From Bacilli bacterium (GTDB lineage: Bacteria > Bacillota_I > Bacilli_A > RFN20 > CAG-826): a stretch of 49,224 bases of DNA. Of the stretch, positions 14,587 to 23,232 are shown one piece after another. The DNA is taken from contig JAFYAZ010000047.1 of the NCBI GenBank assembly GCA_017540455.1, positions 1 through 49,224 on the forward strand, read 5' to 3'. A model generated the notes under the pieces. That model did no database searches. It was given only the letters and a program-made list of their open reading frames with translations, and had not been told where the DNA came from. A program made the translations under genes and the position numbers. Numbering within the stretch: position 1 is the stretch's first letter; the number at the start of each line of letters is the position of its first letter.

Positions 14587-16677
14587 TTAGGTGCTAGAGA
14601 AAACCAAATTTTGCCGATAGGTAATGGAACCTTCGACATCGGTTCGCCTTACTTTGATACCTAGTCGTTCAAACCTAGCCAAAACCTTGGTGCTTGGATG
14701 ACCATACGAATTCTTTTTGCCAACCGAGAGAATCGCGACATCAGGAGTAACGCATTTAAGGAATTCCTCACAAGAGGAGGTGTCGCTTCCGTGGTGCCCT
14801 GCTTTCAATATGTCGCAATCAAGGTCTGGATGCTCTTTGATAATTTGACGTTCGAGAGATTCTGGAGCATCACCCATGAAAAGCCATTTCTTCCCCATGA
14901 AATCTAACGACATGACAAGCGAATTGTTGTTCTCCTCTTTCGTATCTTTAGAGTTGTTATTGTAGTTAACAAAGCGCAAATCTCCGATGGTTAGCGGGAA
15001 ATTGCTCTTGTCAGTTATGACATGTTTCACATTGAAGTTCTTCTTTAGTGAAGCCACACCACCGGAGTGGTCCACGTCAGCGTGAGTGACAATCACATAG
15101 TCGATTTTGGAAAGTCTTTGACTCCGTAGGAACGGTATATCAACTTCAGTCGCGATATCGAATGGTGTATTTCCACCAGTATCAATGAGGACGGTTTTGT
15201 TTTGGTTTCGGATAACGATGCAATCGCCCTGCCCGACATTTAGGAATGTGATCTGGTTGCTCGCGTAATTTATTAGCGGGCAAACATTGATGATGAATGC
15301 CACGACCCCAACAATCGGAATGAGGTTAGCAATACGGTCGAAGCACCAATCCTTGATGTAAAAATAGATAACCAAACCATAGTAATAAATAAAGATGGTC
15401 AAATCATTGAAAAGCCCGACAGTCACTACTATATCGTAATTCTCTAGGACCGATAAAGCGAAACCAAGGAACGAAGAGTATGCGTTCAGCGCAGTGACAA
15501 AAGGCAGCGAGAAGAAACTTAGATAGCCCATTGCCGCAAAAGGACTAACTAAAGGTATCAAGAGAACGCTATAAAGCGGACCCAAGAAATGAAAGGCATT
15601 CCCTTTAACATATAGCGGCAACAAGAACAAAAGGAGATAAATGAAGTTCATCGCCTTTTTGTCTTTTCGCTTGTAGATGGCTCTATGAGGATCGGTGAGA
15701 TTTAGGAATAATGACAGACCAAATCCAACGAGATACCCGCTTTGCAGCGCGTTCCACGGATTGATAAGGAACAAGAATGTGCCAATGAGGGAAGTCCTTG
15801 TTAATGGATTGGTTTCCTTACCGCTTATCGTCGAAGCTAAAGCAACCGCCCTTCCAAGATAAACCCTCCAGAATCCGATTTTGTGAATGCCAAACGGAAA
15901 CAAGAAAGTGATGATGATAAATACGATGATGTCTGATGTTTTGTCTTTAAATCCTAACCGGAAGAACCAACCAAGGAACTTCAAGAAGAAGGATAAGATC
16001 ATCCCCGACATGCTTAGGAAAGTCAGGGCGTTCATACTGGCAGCCAACGCAATCGTTTCATTTGAATAATCCTTCGCCCCGAAGAGGACCGACGAAAGAA
16101 GCCCTCTCGTCGGCTCTTCGAAATTACTGAGGAACTTATTCTCTCTAGAGGCCAATCTTAAGGGCCTAGCGAACTTAATTTCCGTTTCATATGCATGTAA
16201 TTCAGAATCGACTCCTTTCTTGTTGAGATAGCTCTCAAAAGAGAAATAGCCCTCATAAGAGGTAATCTTTAAAGGCGACGCTTTGCCCGTAATCGACAAG
16301 ATGTCCCCTTCTTCTCTTTCGCAATCTTTCTCATACACGTAATAGCGGTGAAAACCGCTGTCAAACAGGAAATAGTTATCCCTGTTCTCAACAACCACGC
16401 CTTCGTAGACACCATAGTCTGTGCGCGCTTCCGTTTTGGGAATGGCAAAAGCAAACCCGACCAAAAGGGCGACACCCATAGTGATCATTCCGATCTTCCC
16501 TCTTTTTCTTAGAGGCCAAACGAAAAGAATCAACACCAAAAGAGGGAGGATTACGGCAAGGCTGAAAAGGTAGAAACCAATATTGAAGCCGATGATTAGA
16601 CCGGCCAAAGCAAAGAACGCAAGATAGGGTTTCAGGATCAGACCGTGAGACTTATGTACTTCTTGTTCTTTTCCCAT
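14587..16677 (-). CDS. comEC: ComEC/Rec2 DNA-uptake channel protein
   Basis: ComEC forms the inner-membrane channel for single-stranded DNA during transformation. The 696-residue protein has N-terminal membrane helices (about 15-80), an OB-like extracellular segment (about 85-170), the multi-helix Competence domain (about 190-460) and a C-terminal metallo-beta-lactamase-like domain. That domain has FLNVGQGDC (478-486), LIDTGG (497-502) and THADVDH (531-537), a nuclease-type metal motif. The ATG at 16677 lies 40 nt inside comEA with a weak GGAG, so it is translationally coupled. The domain set is complete and looks functional. Confidence 0.93.
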   Translation of the reverse strand: MGKEQEVHKSHGLILKPYLAFFALAGLIIGFNIGFYLFSLAVILPLLVLILFVWPLRKRGKIGMITMGVALLVGFAFAIPKTEARTDYGVYEGVVVENRDNYFLFDSGFHRYYVYEKDCEREEGDILSITGKASPLKITSYEGYFSFESYLNKKGVDSELHAYETEIKFARPLRLASRENKFLSNFEEPTRGLLSSVLFGAKDYSNETIALAASMNALTFLSMSGMILSFFLKFLGWFFRLGFKDKTSDIIVFIIITFLFPFGIHKIGFWRVYLGRAVALASTISGKETNPLTRTSLIGTFLFLINPWNALQSGYLVGFGLSLFLNLTDPHRAIYKRKDKKAMNFIYLLLFLLPLYVKGNAFHFLGPLYSVLLIPLVSPFAAMGYLSFFSLPFVTALNAYSSFLGFALSVLENYDIVVTVGLFNDLTIFIYYYGLVIYFYIKDWCFDRIANLIPIVGVVAFIINVCPLINYASNQITFLNVGQGDCIVIRNQNKTVLIDTGGNTPFDIATEVDIPFLRSQRLSKIDYVIVTHADVDHSGGVASLKKNFNVKHVITDKSNFPLTIGDLRFVNYNNNSKDTKEENNNSLVMSLDFMGKKWLFMGDAPESLERQIIKEHPDLDCDILKAGHHGSDTSSCEEFLKCVTPDVAILSVGKKNSYGHPSTKVLARFERLGIKVRRTDVEGSITYRQNLVFSST

Positions 16678-17180
16678 GTAGCGGCTCCGATGCCACTCAC
16701 GTTCTGTATTTCTTCAAGACGATGGAACGAGCCATGTTCGCTCCGATAATTCACGAGAGCCTGCGATTGGCTTTCGCTTAACGAAGTCTTCGCCAAAAGC
16801 GTGGTCTTATCGGCGCTATTGATGCAGGCTTTATCAATTGGGCTCGAGCTACAAGCGTCGGTGCTATCGTAAATCGGGGCGATATAGAAAGCCATATCCC
16901 CATCGAGAACGAAGGACGTTTCGTAGCATTTTGAATCGGCGTTGCTTGTGACGCCACCAGCCGCCCTTATGGCATCAGCCAGGGTGCTGTTCATCGGTAA
17001 GAGATAAGTCCCAGCGAGTTCCACTTCTCCTGAAAGAGTTACTTCAATACCTTCAGTGTCAGATACTACTAGGACCTCACCGCCTTCTTCGGTGATTTCG
17101 GTCGTGATTTTGTCGACGACGGCCATGATGATAAGCGAGATGATCGTCACGGCCAAAACTATGAGAATTGTTTTGAACAT
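16638..17180 (-). CDS. comEA: ComEA-like DNA receptor for transformation
   Basis: ComEA binds incoming double-stranded DNA outside the membrane and hands it to ComEC. The 180-residue protein has one N-terminal transmembrane anchor (about 3-24), a SLBB-like segment (VTLSGEVELAGTYLLP...ADAIRAAGG) and a C-terminal helix-hairpin-helix pair (INSADKTTLLAKTSL, then FHRLEEIQNVSGIGAATW). The ATG at 17180 follows GAGGAGG by about 6 nt. The longer frame to 17195 would use a GTG located inside that Shine-Dalgarno site and is rejected. Four Cys residues outside the membrane could form disulphides. Confidence 0.9.
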   Translation of the reverse strand: MFKTILIVLAVTIISLIIMAVVDKITTEITEEGGEVLVVSDTEGIEVTLSGEVELAGTYLLPMNSTLADAIRAAGGVTSNADSKCYETSFVLDGDMAFYIAPIYDSTDACSSSPIDKACINSADKTTLLAKTSLSESQSQALVNYRSEHGSFHRLEEIQNVSGIGAATWEKNKKYISLTV

Positions 17181-17238
17181 AAAAAGCCTCCTCACTTATT
17201 AGATAGAAGGCTTTCGTGGATTTTTTCAGAAATTCGTC

Positions 17239-17266
17239 AAAAAAAGAGGCGTTTGACCGCCCCTTA
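17239..17266 (-). terminator. Terminator after greA
   Basis: On the minus strand, AGGGGCG and CGCCTCT pair around GTCAAA, followed by TTTTTTT. It lies directly after the greA stop. Confidence 0.85.
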
Positions 17267-17270
17267 ATTT

Positions 17271-17774
17271 TTATTTATCAGAAGATTGGTAGGAAACCGA
17301 GAGGATCTCGATATCGTATGGCGAGTTGCACTCGACTCTGACGATGTCACCGACTTCGTGACCGATGAGAGCAGCTCCAAGAGCGGATCTGCCGCTGATA
17401 TAAGGAATCTGAGTCTTGCTGGCAAGTGGGTCAACCTCAACGGTGCCGACGACTTTGACTTTGCATTCCTCGCCGGTCTTGACCTCACGGTAATCAACGG
17501 TGTGACCGATGTTGATCTTCTTTCCGCTCTTATTGGAGGTAGAGATGATGACGGCAACATCTTTGATGTGCTGTAATTGCTCGATTTGGCCATCGATCTC
17601 GCCTAATTTGTGCTTAGCGGCGGTATAGTCGGCGTTCTCAGAAAGGTCGCCTTGTTCACGGGCGGCAACGAGAGCCTCAAGGACTTCTTTACGTTCGACG
17701 TCAAGAAGGTAGCGGTACTTTTTTTCAACTTCATCAAGACCCGCTTGGGTCATTTCAATTTTTTCTTCTGCCAT
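17271..17774 (-). CDS. greA: Transcription elongation factor GreA
   Basis: GreA rescues backtracked RNA polymerase by stimulating transcript cleavage. The 167-residue protein has the N-terminal coiled coil with the tip motif QGDLSENADYTAAK (acidic D and E for metal binding) and the C-terminal FKBP-like domain (PYISGRSALGAALIGHEVGD). A GGAG site precedes the ATG. It has its own strong promoter and terminator, although it follows the alaS operon on the same strand. Confidence 0.96.
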   Translation of the reverse strand: MAEEKIEMTQAGLDEVEKKYRYLLDVERKEVLEALVAAREQGDLSENADYTAAKHKLGEIDGQIEQLQHIKDVAVIISTSNKSGKKINIGHTVDYREVKTGEECKVKVVGTVEVDPLASKTQIPYISGRSALGAALIGHEVGDIVRVECNSPYDIEILSVSYQSSDK

Positions 17775-17799
17775 TTTCGTTCTCCGATTTCGCCCCTAG

Positions 17800-17835
17800 A
17801 TTATATGGATTATGGGGCTAAGAAACAAGTTTCTT
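17800..17835 (-). promoter_or_regulatory. Promoter of greA with -35 box inside a palindrome
   Basis: TTGTTT (17828-17823) and TATAAT (17805-17800) are separated by 17 nt. The -35 box lies in an inverted repeat with 7-nt arms (AAGAAAC-TT-GTTTCTT, 17820-17835). The repeat also touches the stop codon of the upstream gene, so it may be an operator or a weak terminator hairpin. Confidence 0.75.
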
Positions 17836-18098
17836 TATTTAATCTCCTGGATATCAGGATCTTCTTCGTAGGTGTTAAGCATCTCCTGAGCTTCCTTCAT
17901 CTCTTCCTCAGAGACGTCCATAAGGGTCTCATGATCCTCGCTAGCCATGACGATTAAGCTGTCTGGGTCTTCTTCCTTGAAGAGGAAAAAGAAGTCCTTG
18001 TTCCTCTCTGGGTTGTGGTAATAGAAATAGATCTTCCAGGTGTCTTCAGTGCCATCATCTCTCGTGATAATGACGGTGTTGTCAGTGATTTCTAGCAT
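17835..18098 (-). CDS. DUF1292 (YrzB-like) family protein
   Basis: The 87-residue acidic protein matches the short DUF1292 proteins found beside ruvX and alaS across Firmicutes: an N-terminal TVIITRDDGTE segment, a beta-rich FYYHNPERNKDFFFLFKEEDPDS core and an acidic helical end. Function is unknown. The ATG at 18098 has an AAGGAG site 8 nt upstream. A longer frame to 18152 would start inside ruvX and has no Shine-Dalgarno site. It is the third gene after alaS and ruvX. Confidence 0.85.
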   Translation of the reverse strand: MLEITDNTVIITRDDGTEDTWKIYFYYHNPERNKDFFFLFKEEDPDSLIVMASEDHETLMDVSEEEMKEAQEMLNTYEEDPDIQEIK

Positions 18099-18111
18099 AT
18101 GGATGCTCCTT

Positions 18112-18543
18112 TCATAGGGTTTTCGCTTCAGGCGAATTGAGGAATGATTCAAGGATGATGACCGCGCTTTGCTGGTCGATGACCTTGTGGCGTTTGCCGC
18201 GGCTTATATCGGCCTCGAGCATTGAGCGGTTAGCCATCACGGTCGTGAGTCTTTCGTCGACGAGATAGACCTTGAGGGTTGGGTCGCTTTCGAGAAGCTC
18301 TTCTTTGAAACGCTCGCTACGGAGTGCGCTTTCGCCTTTGCTGCCATCCATGTTGAGAGGATAGCCAAGCGCGACGACTCCAACGTTCTCTTTCTTGAGA
18401 TATTCAAGAATGTAGGCAAGGACCTGACGGTAGGCACCATCGGTGAAACGATAGTTCTCACGGCCATGGGCGATGCCTAAAACATCGCTGATGGCGATGC
18501 CACATGTGCGGCTACCAAGATCGAGTCCAAGAACCTTCTTCAT
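18112..18543 (-). CDS. ruvX: YqgF/RuvX-family Holliday-junction resolvase-like nuclease
   Basis: The 143-residue RNase H-fold protein has the family motifs GLDLGSRTCGIAISD (first Asp), VALGYPLNMDGSKGE, YLVDERLTT (acidic pair) and a final HKVIDQQSAVIILESFL. Members act in pre-16S rRNA 5' end processing and have been proposed as junction resolvases. The ATG overlaps the alaS stop by one base (TGATG), with AAAGGAG inside the end of alaS. Confidence 0.94.
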   Translation of the reverse strand: MKKVLGLDLGSRTCGIAISDVLGIAHGRENYRFTDGAYRQVLAYILEYLKKENVGVVALGYPLNMDGSKGESALRSERFKEELLESDPTLKVYLVDERLTTVMANRSMLEADISRGKRHKVIDQQSAVIILESFLNSPEAKTL

Positions 18544-21146
18544 CAGAAGTTCTCCTTTAAGCTTTCGACGGCTTCGACGAAACCGCCAGAGGATTTGACC
18601 TGACCGGTCGCCATTTCTGGACGTCCGCCACCGCCGCCTCCAAGGCGTTTCGCCATCTCTTTGACGATATCTCCGGCTTTGGTTTTCTTTAAGGCCTCAC
18701 CGCCAACCATGGCGACGAGAGGTCTCGCACCTTCTTTGCCGCCGAGAAGGATTAAGACATAGTCTTTTCTGTTGGCTTTGAGGGTATCGGCAAGGGTAAG
18801 AAGATCATCTCTAGAAGCGCCTTCTTTGATTTCTTTGATGAAGGCGATTCCGTTGACGCTGTCAACGTTTTTCTCCATCTCTTTGGCTTCAAGGGCCGCG
18901 ATCTTGGCTTTGAGCTGATCGTTCTCTTTGCGGAGGGCTTCCTTATCGCTAAGGAGACCTTTGATGTGACGGCTGAGGTCGGCGTCATTGGCGCCAAGTC
19001 TCTTCTCATTCTCATCTAAGAGCATGAGACGGTTGTTGAGGTAGTCGTAAGCGCCGACGCTGGTGATGGCTTCGATACGGCGGACACCGCTCGAGATAGC
19101 CTCATCGGACTTCACTAAGAAGAGACCGATTTCGCTGGTGTTCTTAACGTGGGTGCCACCGCAGAATTCTTTGGAATACTCGCCAAACTCAACGACGCGG
19201 ACGGTGTCGCCATACTTCTCGGCGAATTCCATCTCAGCGCCTTTCTTCTTGGCTTCTTCGATTGGGAGGACTTCAGTGATTTCTTCGATGCCCTCTTCGA
19301 TTTTGGCATTAACTTCTTTCTCAAGAGCAAACAAGTCTTCTTCGCTCATCTTCTTTGGGGCGCTGTAGTCGAAACGGAGGTATTCTTCGTTGACGAAGCT
19401 GCCGCGTTGGTCGACATGCTCACCAAGGATATTGCCTAAGGCACTATGGAGAAGGTGGGTCGCGCTGTGGTTGCGCTCGATAAGGTGACGTCTCCTCTTG
19501 TCGAGGACGATGTTGACCTTGTCTCCTTCTTTGATGGTGCCGTATTTCATGACGATCTCATGGAGATGCTGGCCGTTAGGAGCTTTGCTGACGCTGACGA
19601 TCTCGCCTTCGAAGCCTTCGCCATAGACGAAGCCTTTGTCGCTGACCTGGCCGCCCATCTCGGCGTAGAATGGGGTTTCTTCGAAAATGGCTTCGCCTTC
19701 TTCATCAAGGGAAGAAACGCGGACGCCGTCTTTGAATAAACCTAGTGTTTTGGTATTGGATTCCTCTAAGTCGTAGCGGAATTCGCTCTTTTCTTTGAAG
19801 GCCATGAGGTCTTTGGATTGCTTCTTGAAGGAATCGATTTGTCCACGGGCTTCTTTGGCGCGCTTCCTCTGCTCTTCCATCAAGGAATCGAAATTATCGA
19901 GGTCGACTTTGGCGCCAAGCTCAAGACCCATCTCGGAGGTGAGGTCTTTTGGGAAACCATAGGTATCGTAAAGAAGGAAGGCGTCTTCGCTTGAGATCAT
20001 GCCTTTTTCTTCGACGATCTTCTTGAGTTTCTTCTCACCGACCATGAGGGTCTGGCTGAATTTATTCTCTTCGCCAAGGATCATCTTCTTGACGAGTTCT
20101 TTCTTCTCGAGGAGGTTTGGGTACCATTCAGCGTATTTCTCGACGACGATGTCGACAAGATTCCAAAGGAATGGGCCATTGATGCCAAGTTTCTGGCCAT
20201 ATCTCATGGCGCGGCGGGCGATTCTTCTTAAGACGTAGCCACGTCCTTCGTTAGAGAAGATGGCGCCATCGCTAAGGGCGAAGGTAAGGCATCTGATGTG
20301 GTCGGCGATGACGCGGAAGCTCATGAGGTTTGGCTCAGCGTATTCTTTGCCAGAAAGTTTCATGACCGCTTCGATGATTGGCATGAAAAGGTCGGTCTCG
20401 AAGTTGGTTGGCGTCTCTTGGCAAATGCAGGCAAATCTCTCCAAACCTGCGCCGGTATCGATATTTTTGGATGGGAGTTCTTTGTAGTCTTCTCTCTTGA
20501 CGCCATTAACCGCGTTGAACTGGCTGAAGACGATGTTCCAGATTTCGATGTAACGGTCATTCTCTTCGTCGTTCTTAAGCATTTCGACGCCGCGGTGCTC
20601 TGGGTCATACTTCTCGCCACGGTCGAAGAACATCTCGGTGTCAGGTCCGCATGGGCCTTCGCCGATCTGCCAGAAATTGCCTTCGAGAGGAATCATGTGG
20701 TCTGGGATCATGCCAACCTTGATCCAAAGCTCAAGGGAGGCTTTATCCATTGGGTTATAGGTGATGTAAAGTTTCTCTTTTGGGAAGCCAAATCCCACTT
20801 CTTCATCGGTGAGAAGCTCAAAGGCCCATGGGATGACCTCATCACGGAAATAGTCACCGATTGAGAAGTTTCCAAGCATCTCGAAGAAGGTATGGTGACG
20901 GGCGGTATGGCCGACGTTTTCGATGTCGTTGGTGCGGATGCACTTCTGGACGTTGGTCATACGTCTATTGGCAGGAATTTCGCTGCCATCGAAATATTTC
21001 TTTAAGCCAGTGACGCCTGCGTTGACCCAAAGAAGCGATTTATCGCCATGAGGGACGAGCGAGACGCTTGGCACGTTCTTATGTCCTTTTGATTCGAAGA
21101 ATTTAATCCAGCGGTTGCGGATTTCCATTCCGGTAAGTGGTTTCAT
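18543..21146 (-). CDS. alaS: Alanyl-tRNA synthetase
   Basis: AlaS charges tRNA-Ala. The 867-residue protein is full length: class II catalytic core (MKPLTGMEIRNRWIKFFESKGH, TNDIENVGHTARHHTFFEMLGNFS), the editing domain with HSATHLLHSAL and CGGTH zinc-binding residues, and the C-terminal Gly-rich segment (KRLGGGGGGRPEMATGQ). The ATG at 21146 follows an AGGGGG site. A TTG at 21164 lies within that site and is rejected as a start. Expression is set by the T-box leader immediately upstream. Confidence 0.97.
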   Translation of the reverse strand: MKPLTGMEIRNRWIKFFESKGHKNVPSVSLVPHGDKSLLWVNAGVTGLKKYFDGSEIPANRRMTNVQKCIRTNDIENVGHTARHHTFFEMLGNFSIGDYFRDEVIPWAFELLTDEEVGFGFPKEKLYITYNPMDKASLELWIKVGMIPDHMIPLEGNFWQIGEGPCGPDTEMFFDRGEKYDPEHRGVEMLKNDEENDRYIEIWNIVFSQFNAVNGVKREDYKELPSKNIDTGAGLERFACICQETPTNFETDLFMPIIEAVMKLSGKEYAEPNLMSFRVIADHIRCLTFALSDGAIFSNEGRGYVLRRIARRAMRYGQKLGINGPFLWNLVDIVVEKYAEWYPNLLEKKELVKKMILGEENKFSQTLMVGEKKLKKIVEEKGMISSEDAFLLYDTYGFPKDLTSEMGLELGAKVDLDNFDSLMEEQRKRAKEARGQIDSFKKQSKDLMAFKEKSEFRYDLEESNTKTLGLFKDGVRVSSLDEEGEAIFEETPFYAEMGGQVSDKGFVYGEGFEGEIVSVSKAPNGQHLHEIVMKYGTIKEGDKVNIVLDKRRRHLIERNHSATHLLHSALGNILGEHVDQRGSFVNEEYLRFDYSAPKKMSEEDLFALEKEVNAKIEEGIEEITEVLPIEEAKKKGAEMEFAEKYGDTVRVVEFGEYSKEFCGGTHVKNTSEIGLFLVKSDEAISSGVRRIEAITSVGAYDYLNNRLMLLDENEKRLGANDADLSRHIKGLLSDKEALRKENDQLKAKIAALEAKEMEKNVDSVNGIAFIKEIKEGASRDDLLTLADTLKANRKDYVLILLGGKEGARPLVAMVGGEALKKTKAGDIVKEMAKRLGGGGGGRPEMATGQVKSSGGFVEAVESLKENF

Positions 21147-21345
21147 AAATGACCCCCTAAACAAAATAAAACACCCTGCGAAGGAACGCGGTGTCGCGCG
21201 GTACCATCCTTCTTCACACGGGGTGCACTCGATTTCTTCTTAACGCGAAGCACGGTGACATTGCTCACATTTTCAGATAAGTGGCGTGTTTCCTAGGCTT
21301 TTCCACTCCGAGGCCCTCTCTAAAAGGAAACTTTGCTTATCCTAC
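21147..21345 (-). promoter_or_regulatory. T-box riboswitch for alanine (alaS leader)
   Basis: The minus strand carries the T-box core (GATGGTACCGCG). Stem I is closed by GATAAG (21341-21336) and CTTATC (21281-21276). Above it an internal loop has ACGCCA on its 3' side, giving the specifier GCC (Ala, 21285-21283), and a GTTTCC/GGAAAC helix follows. The antiterminator pairs GAAGGA with TCCTTC (212-207 with 185-180, all +21000), bulging TGGTACC for the tRNA acceptor end. The competing terminator pairs ACACC with GGGTGT ahead of TTTTATTTT. Uncharged tRNA-Ala should favour read-through into alaS. Confidence 0.93.
21161..21194 (-). terminator. Conditional terminator of the alaS T-box
   Basis: ACACC-GCG pairs with CGC-(AG)-GGTGT on the minus strand, followed by TTTTATTTT. 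It shares bases with the antiterminator, as required for a T-box switch. Confidence 0.85.
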
Positions 21346-21351
21346 AGGAGA

Positions 21352-21357
21352 ATTATA
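21352..21357 (-). promoter_or_regulatory. -10 box of the alaS T-box transcript
   Basis: A perfect TATAAT lies about 11 nt before the base of Stem I, placing the transcript start right at the leader. No convincing -35 box at 16-18 nt. Confidence 0.6.
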
Positions 21358-21380
21358 CAAACGGGCTCTCGATTTTTCTA

Positions 21381-21421
21381 TAAAGAAAAAATAGTTGTGA
21401 GGGGTTTCGTCACAACTATTT
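21381..21421 (-). terminator. Terminator after the phosphatase lipoprotein gene
   Basis: A perfect 12-bp stem (AAATAGTTGTGA with TCACAACTATTT, 9-nt loop) is followed on the minus strand by TTTCTTTA. Confidence 0.88.
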
Positions 21422-21444
21422 GATTTCTTAGGCTTTGAGGGAGG

Positions 21445-23118
21445 TTAATCCTTCATGATATAGAGGCTGTCGAAGAGTTTGACCTCGTCGCTGTTTACTG
21501 TGTAAACGTCGTAGGAAAGGGTCTTGTCATCGAGGTTAAGGACGCCGAACATCTGAGCGTTTACGTTGCCAGTCGCCGGATCGCCGACATGGTAATCCTG
21601 GGCGGAGGTATAGCCGCTTACGGTATAGGACTCGTACTGGTTCTCGTATTTGATGGTGCCAACTTCAATCTTGTACTTGTTGCTAAGGAATGTCTTCGAT
21701 GGGTTGAGGCCTTTGATCTCGCCATTTTCGTCTTTGGTGACTTCGGACCAGACGCCATCGGCCTCGGAAGCACCGCATCTATGTCCAGCAGCGCCAGTCG
21801 TTACATAGTAAGTGCCGTTAGGATTCTTGTCGTAGGATTTGCCATCTTTCTCCGCCACTTCAACATCGAAATTGACGACTTCTTCGTTGTCCCAAGTCGT
21901 TGTGTAACCAGCAGCATCCCACTTATAAGGCTTGGTCTTGTTGTAGGTATGGTCGTGAGCCTGCAAGACTAAGTCGACATGCTTCTCAGAGAAAATCGGG
22001 GTGAGTTTCTCGACCATCTTCTGGTTGTCGCTGGAGTTGCTGTTATCGCCCGTGGAATATGGGGAGATATGAAGCATGACGATTTTCCATTTGGCATTGG
22101 ACGCGCTTTCGAGGTCAGAAGTAACCCAATTGAGCTCTTCGGTATCGAGATCATTGGAATTCATGACCGTGAAGTGAGCGAAGCCATAATCGTATGAATA
22201 ATAGGCACCAGACCAGCCATAACCGGCATAGTCGATGTCGCTCATGAGATATTGGCAATATGGAGCGGTTCTCTCGTGGTTGCCAGCAGATGCCATATAT
22301 GGGAGAGAGGCTTTGTAATCAAAGATAACGTCATAGGCTTTCGCATAGCGAAGGATACGCGATGGGCTCTTGGAATCGCTTGAGTTGAGCTTTTCCATAT
22401 TCTGGTCGAATTGGTCGCCGTTGTAGAGGACGGTGTCCAAAGCATCACCGGCTTTATCAACGGCCTTGGTGAAGGTATTTCTCCAAACATTATGTTTGCT
22501 AGGATCTTTGGTCTGAGCGTCGCTCATATGAACAGCGGTAACGTTGTTGATCTGCTCACCTTCGACGATGAAGGCGCCATAGGCGTATGAATCGGCAGCG
22601 CCGATCTTATAGCTATAAGCCTGGCCTTTTTCGAGATTTTCAACATGAACCTTATGGGTTCTGCAGGTAGTGTTGTCGATGGAGCTCGAGGTTTTACCGC
22701 TTGCGGTATAGGCTGGGATCTCATTATCTTTGCTTGAGAAAGCGCCACCTTGAGAATAGGTGACCTCGATGCTAGAGCCACTAATCGGGACGGCGCCGGT
22801 GAAGTCGGCCGCTTGTCCTTTATCGCTCTTGACCAAATAGAGTTCGGTATCCTCGACATCCGTGCTCGTGAGATAAGAGAAACCACGGGAATAGATATCG
22901 GAGTAATAGCTCATATTGATGCCAGATGGCATGGCGGTTACTTTGTAAGTCTCGTAGTCTGGCGTGAATTCAGGGCGGACGATCTTAAAGGAAGACGAGG
23001 CTTCATTAGAAGAAGACTCCACTGCTGGTTGGTTTTGGCATGATGTCAAAGACAAGGTCAAAAGACCAAAGCTCAAAACCAAAAGACGTGGGTAAAGGCT
23101 ATTTTTTGATTTCATCAT
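21445..23118 (-). CDS. Secreted lipoprotein, purple acid phosphatase-like metallophosphoesterase
   Basis: The 557-residue protein begins with a lipoprotein signal peptide (LTLSLTSC, lipid-modified Cys at about 27) and a Ser/Glu-rich linker. A fibronectin-like N-domain follows (about 50-190, ending GQAYSYKIGAADSYAYGAF). The catalytic domain has VHMSDAQ, LYNGDQFD, SAGNHE, VMLHISPY and LQAHDHTY, matching the metal-ligand blocks of purple acid phosphatases, although the first block (SDAQ) follows the PAP pattern rather than SDTH. It probably releases phosphate from organic phosphates outside the cell. It has its own promoter and terminator. No phosphate transport gene is adjacent. Confidence 0.88.
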   Translation of the reverse strand: MMKSKNSLYPRLLVLSFGLLTLSLTSCQNQPAVESSSNEASSSFKIVRPEFTPDYETYKVTAMPSGINMSYYSDIYSRGFSYLTSTDVEDTELYLVKSDKGQAADFTGAVPISGSSIEVTYSQGGAFSSKDNEIPAYTASGKTSSSIDNTTCRTHKVHVENLEKGQAYSYKIGAADSYAYGAFIVEGEQINNVTAVHMSDAQTKDPSKHNVWRNTFTKAVDKAGDALDTVLYNGDQFDQNMEKLNSSDSKSPSRILRYAKAYDVIFDYKASLPYMASAGNHERTAPYCQYLMSDIDYAGYGWSGAYYSYDYGFAHFTVMNSNDLDTEELNWVTSDLESASNAKWKIVMLHISPYSTGDNSNSSDNQKMVEKLTPIFSEKHVDLVLQAHDHTYNKTKPYKWDAAGYTTTWDNEEVVNFDVEVAEKDGKSYDKNPNGTYYVTTGAAGHRCGASEADGVWSEVTKDENGEIKGLNPSKTFLSNKYKIEVGTIKYENQYESYTVSGYTSAQDYHVGDPATGNVNAQMFGVLNLDDKTLSYDVYTVNSDEVKLFDSLYIMKD

Positions 23119-23167
23119 AAGATCCTCTAAAGAGAATGTTGGACAAAAGGTTCAACTACTTTATTTA

Positions 23168-23196
23168 TTCTAGCAATGTGAAATTGAGGCTTAAAT
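23168..23196 (-). promoter_or_regulatory. Promoter of the phosphatase lipoprotein gene
   Basis: TTTAAG (23196-23191) and TAGAAT (23173-23168) are spaced by 17 nt, about 50 nt before the start codon, with an AGAGGA Shine-Dalgarno site between. Confidence 0.6.
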
Positions 23197-23204
23197 ACCT
23201 AAGT

Positions 23205-23232
23205 AAAAGAAAAAGGACAATTAAATGTCCTG
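23205..23232 (-). terminator. Terminator overlapping the mnmA stop codon
   Basis: AGGACA and TGTCCT pair around TTTAAT, followed by TTTTCTTTT. The mnmA stop codon TAA lies in the hairpin loop. Confidence 0.8.

Noticed and set aside
17181-17195. GTG start giving a longer ComEA
   Set aside because: The GTG lies within the GAGGAGG Shine-Dalgarno site that serves the ATG at 17180.
21147-21164. TTG start giving a longer AlaS
   Set aside because: It lies upstream of and partly within the Shine-Dalgarno sequence. The conserved N-terminus begins at MKPLTG.
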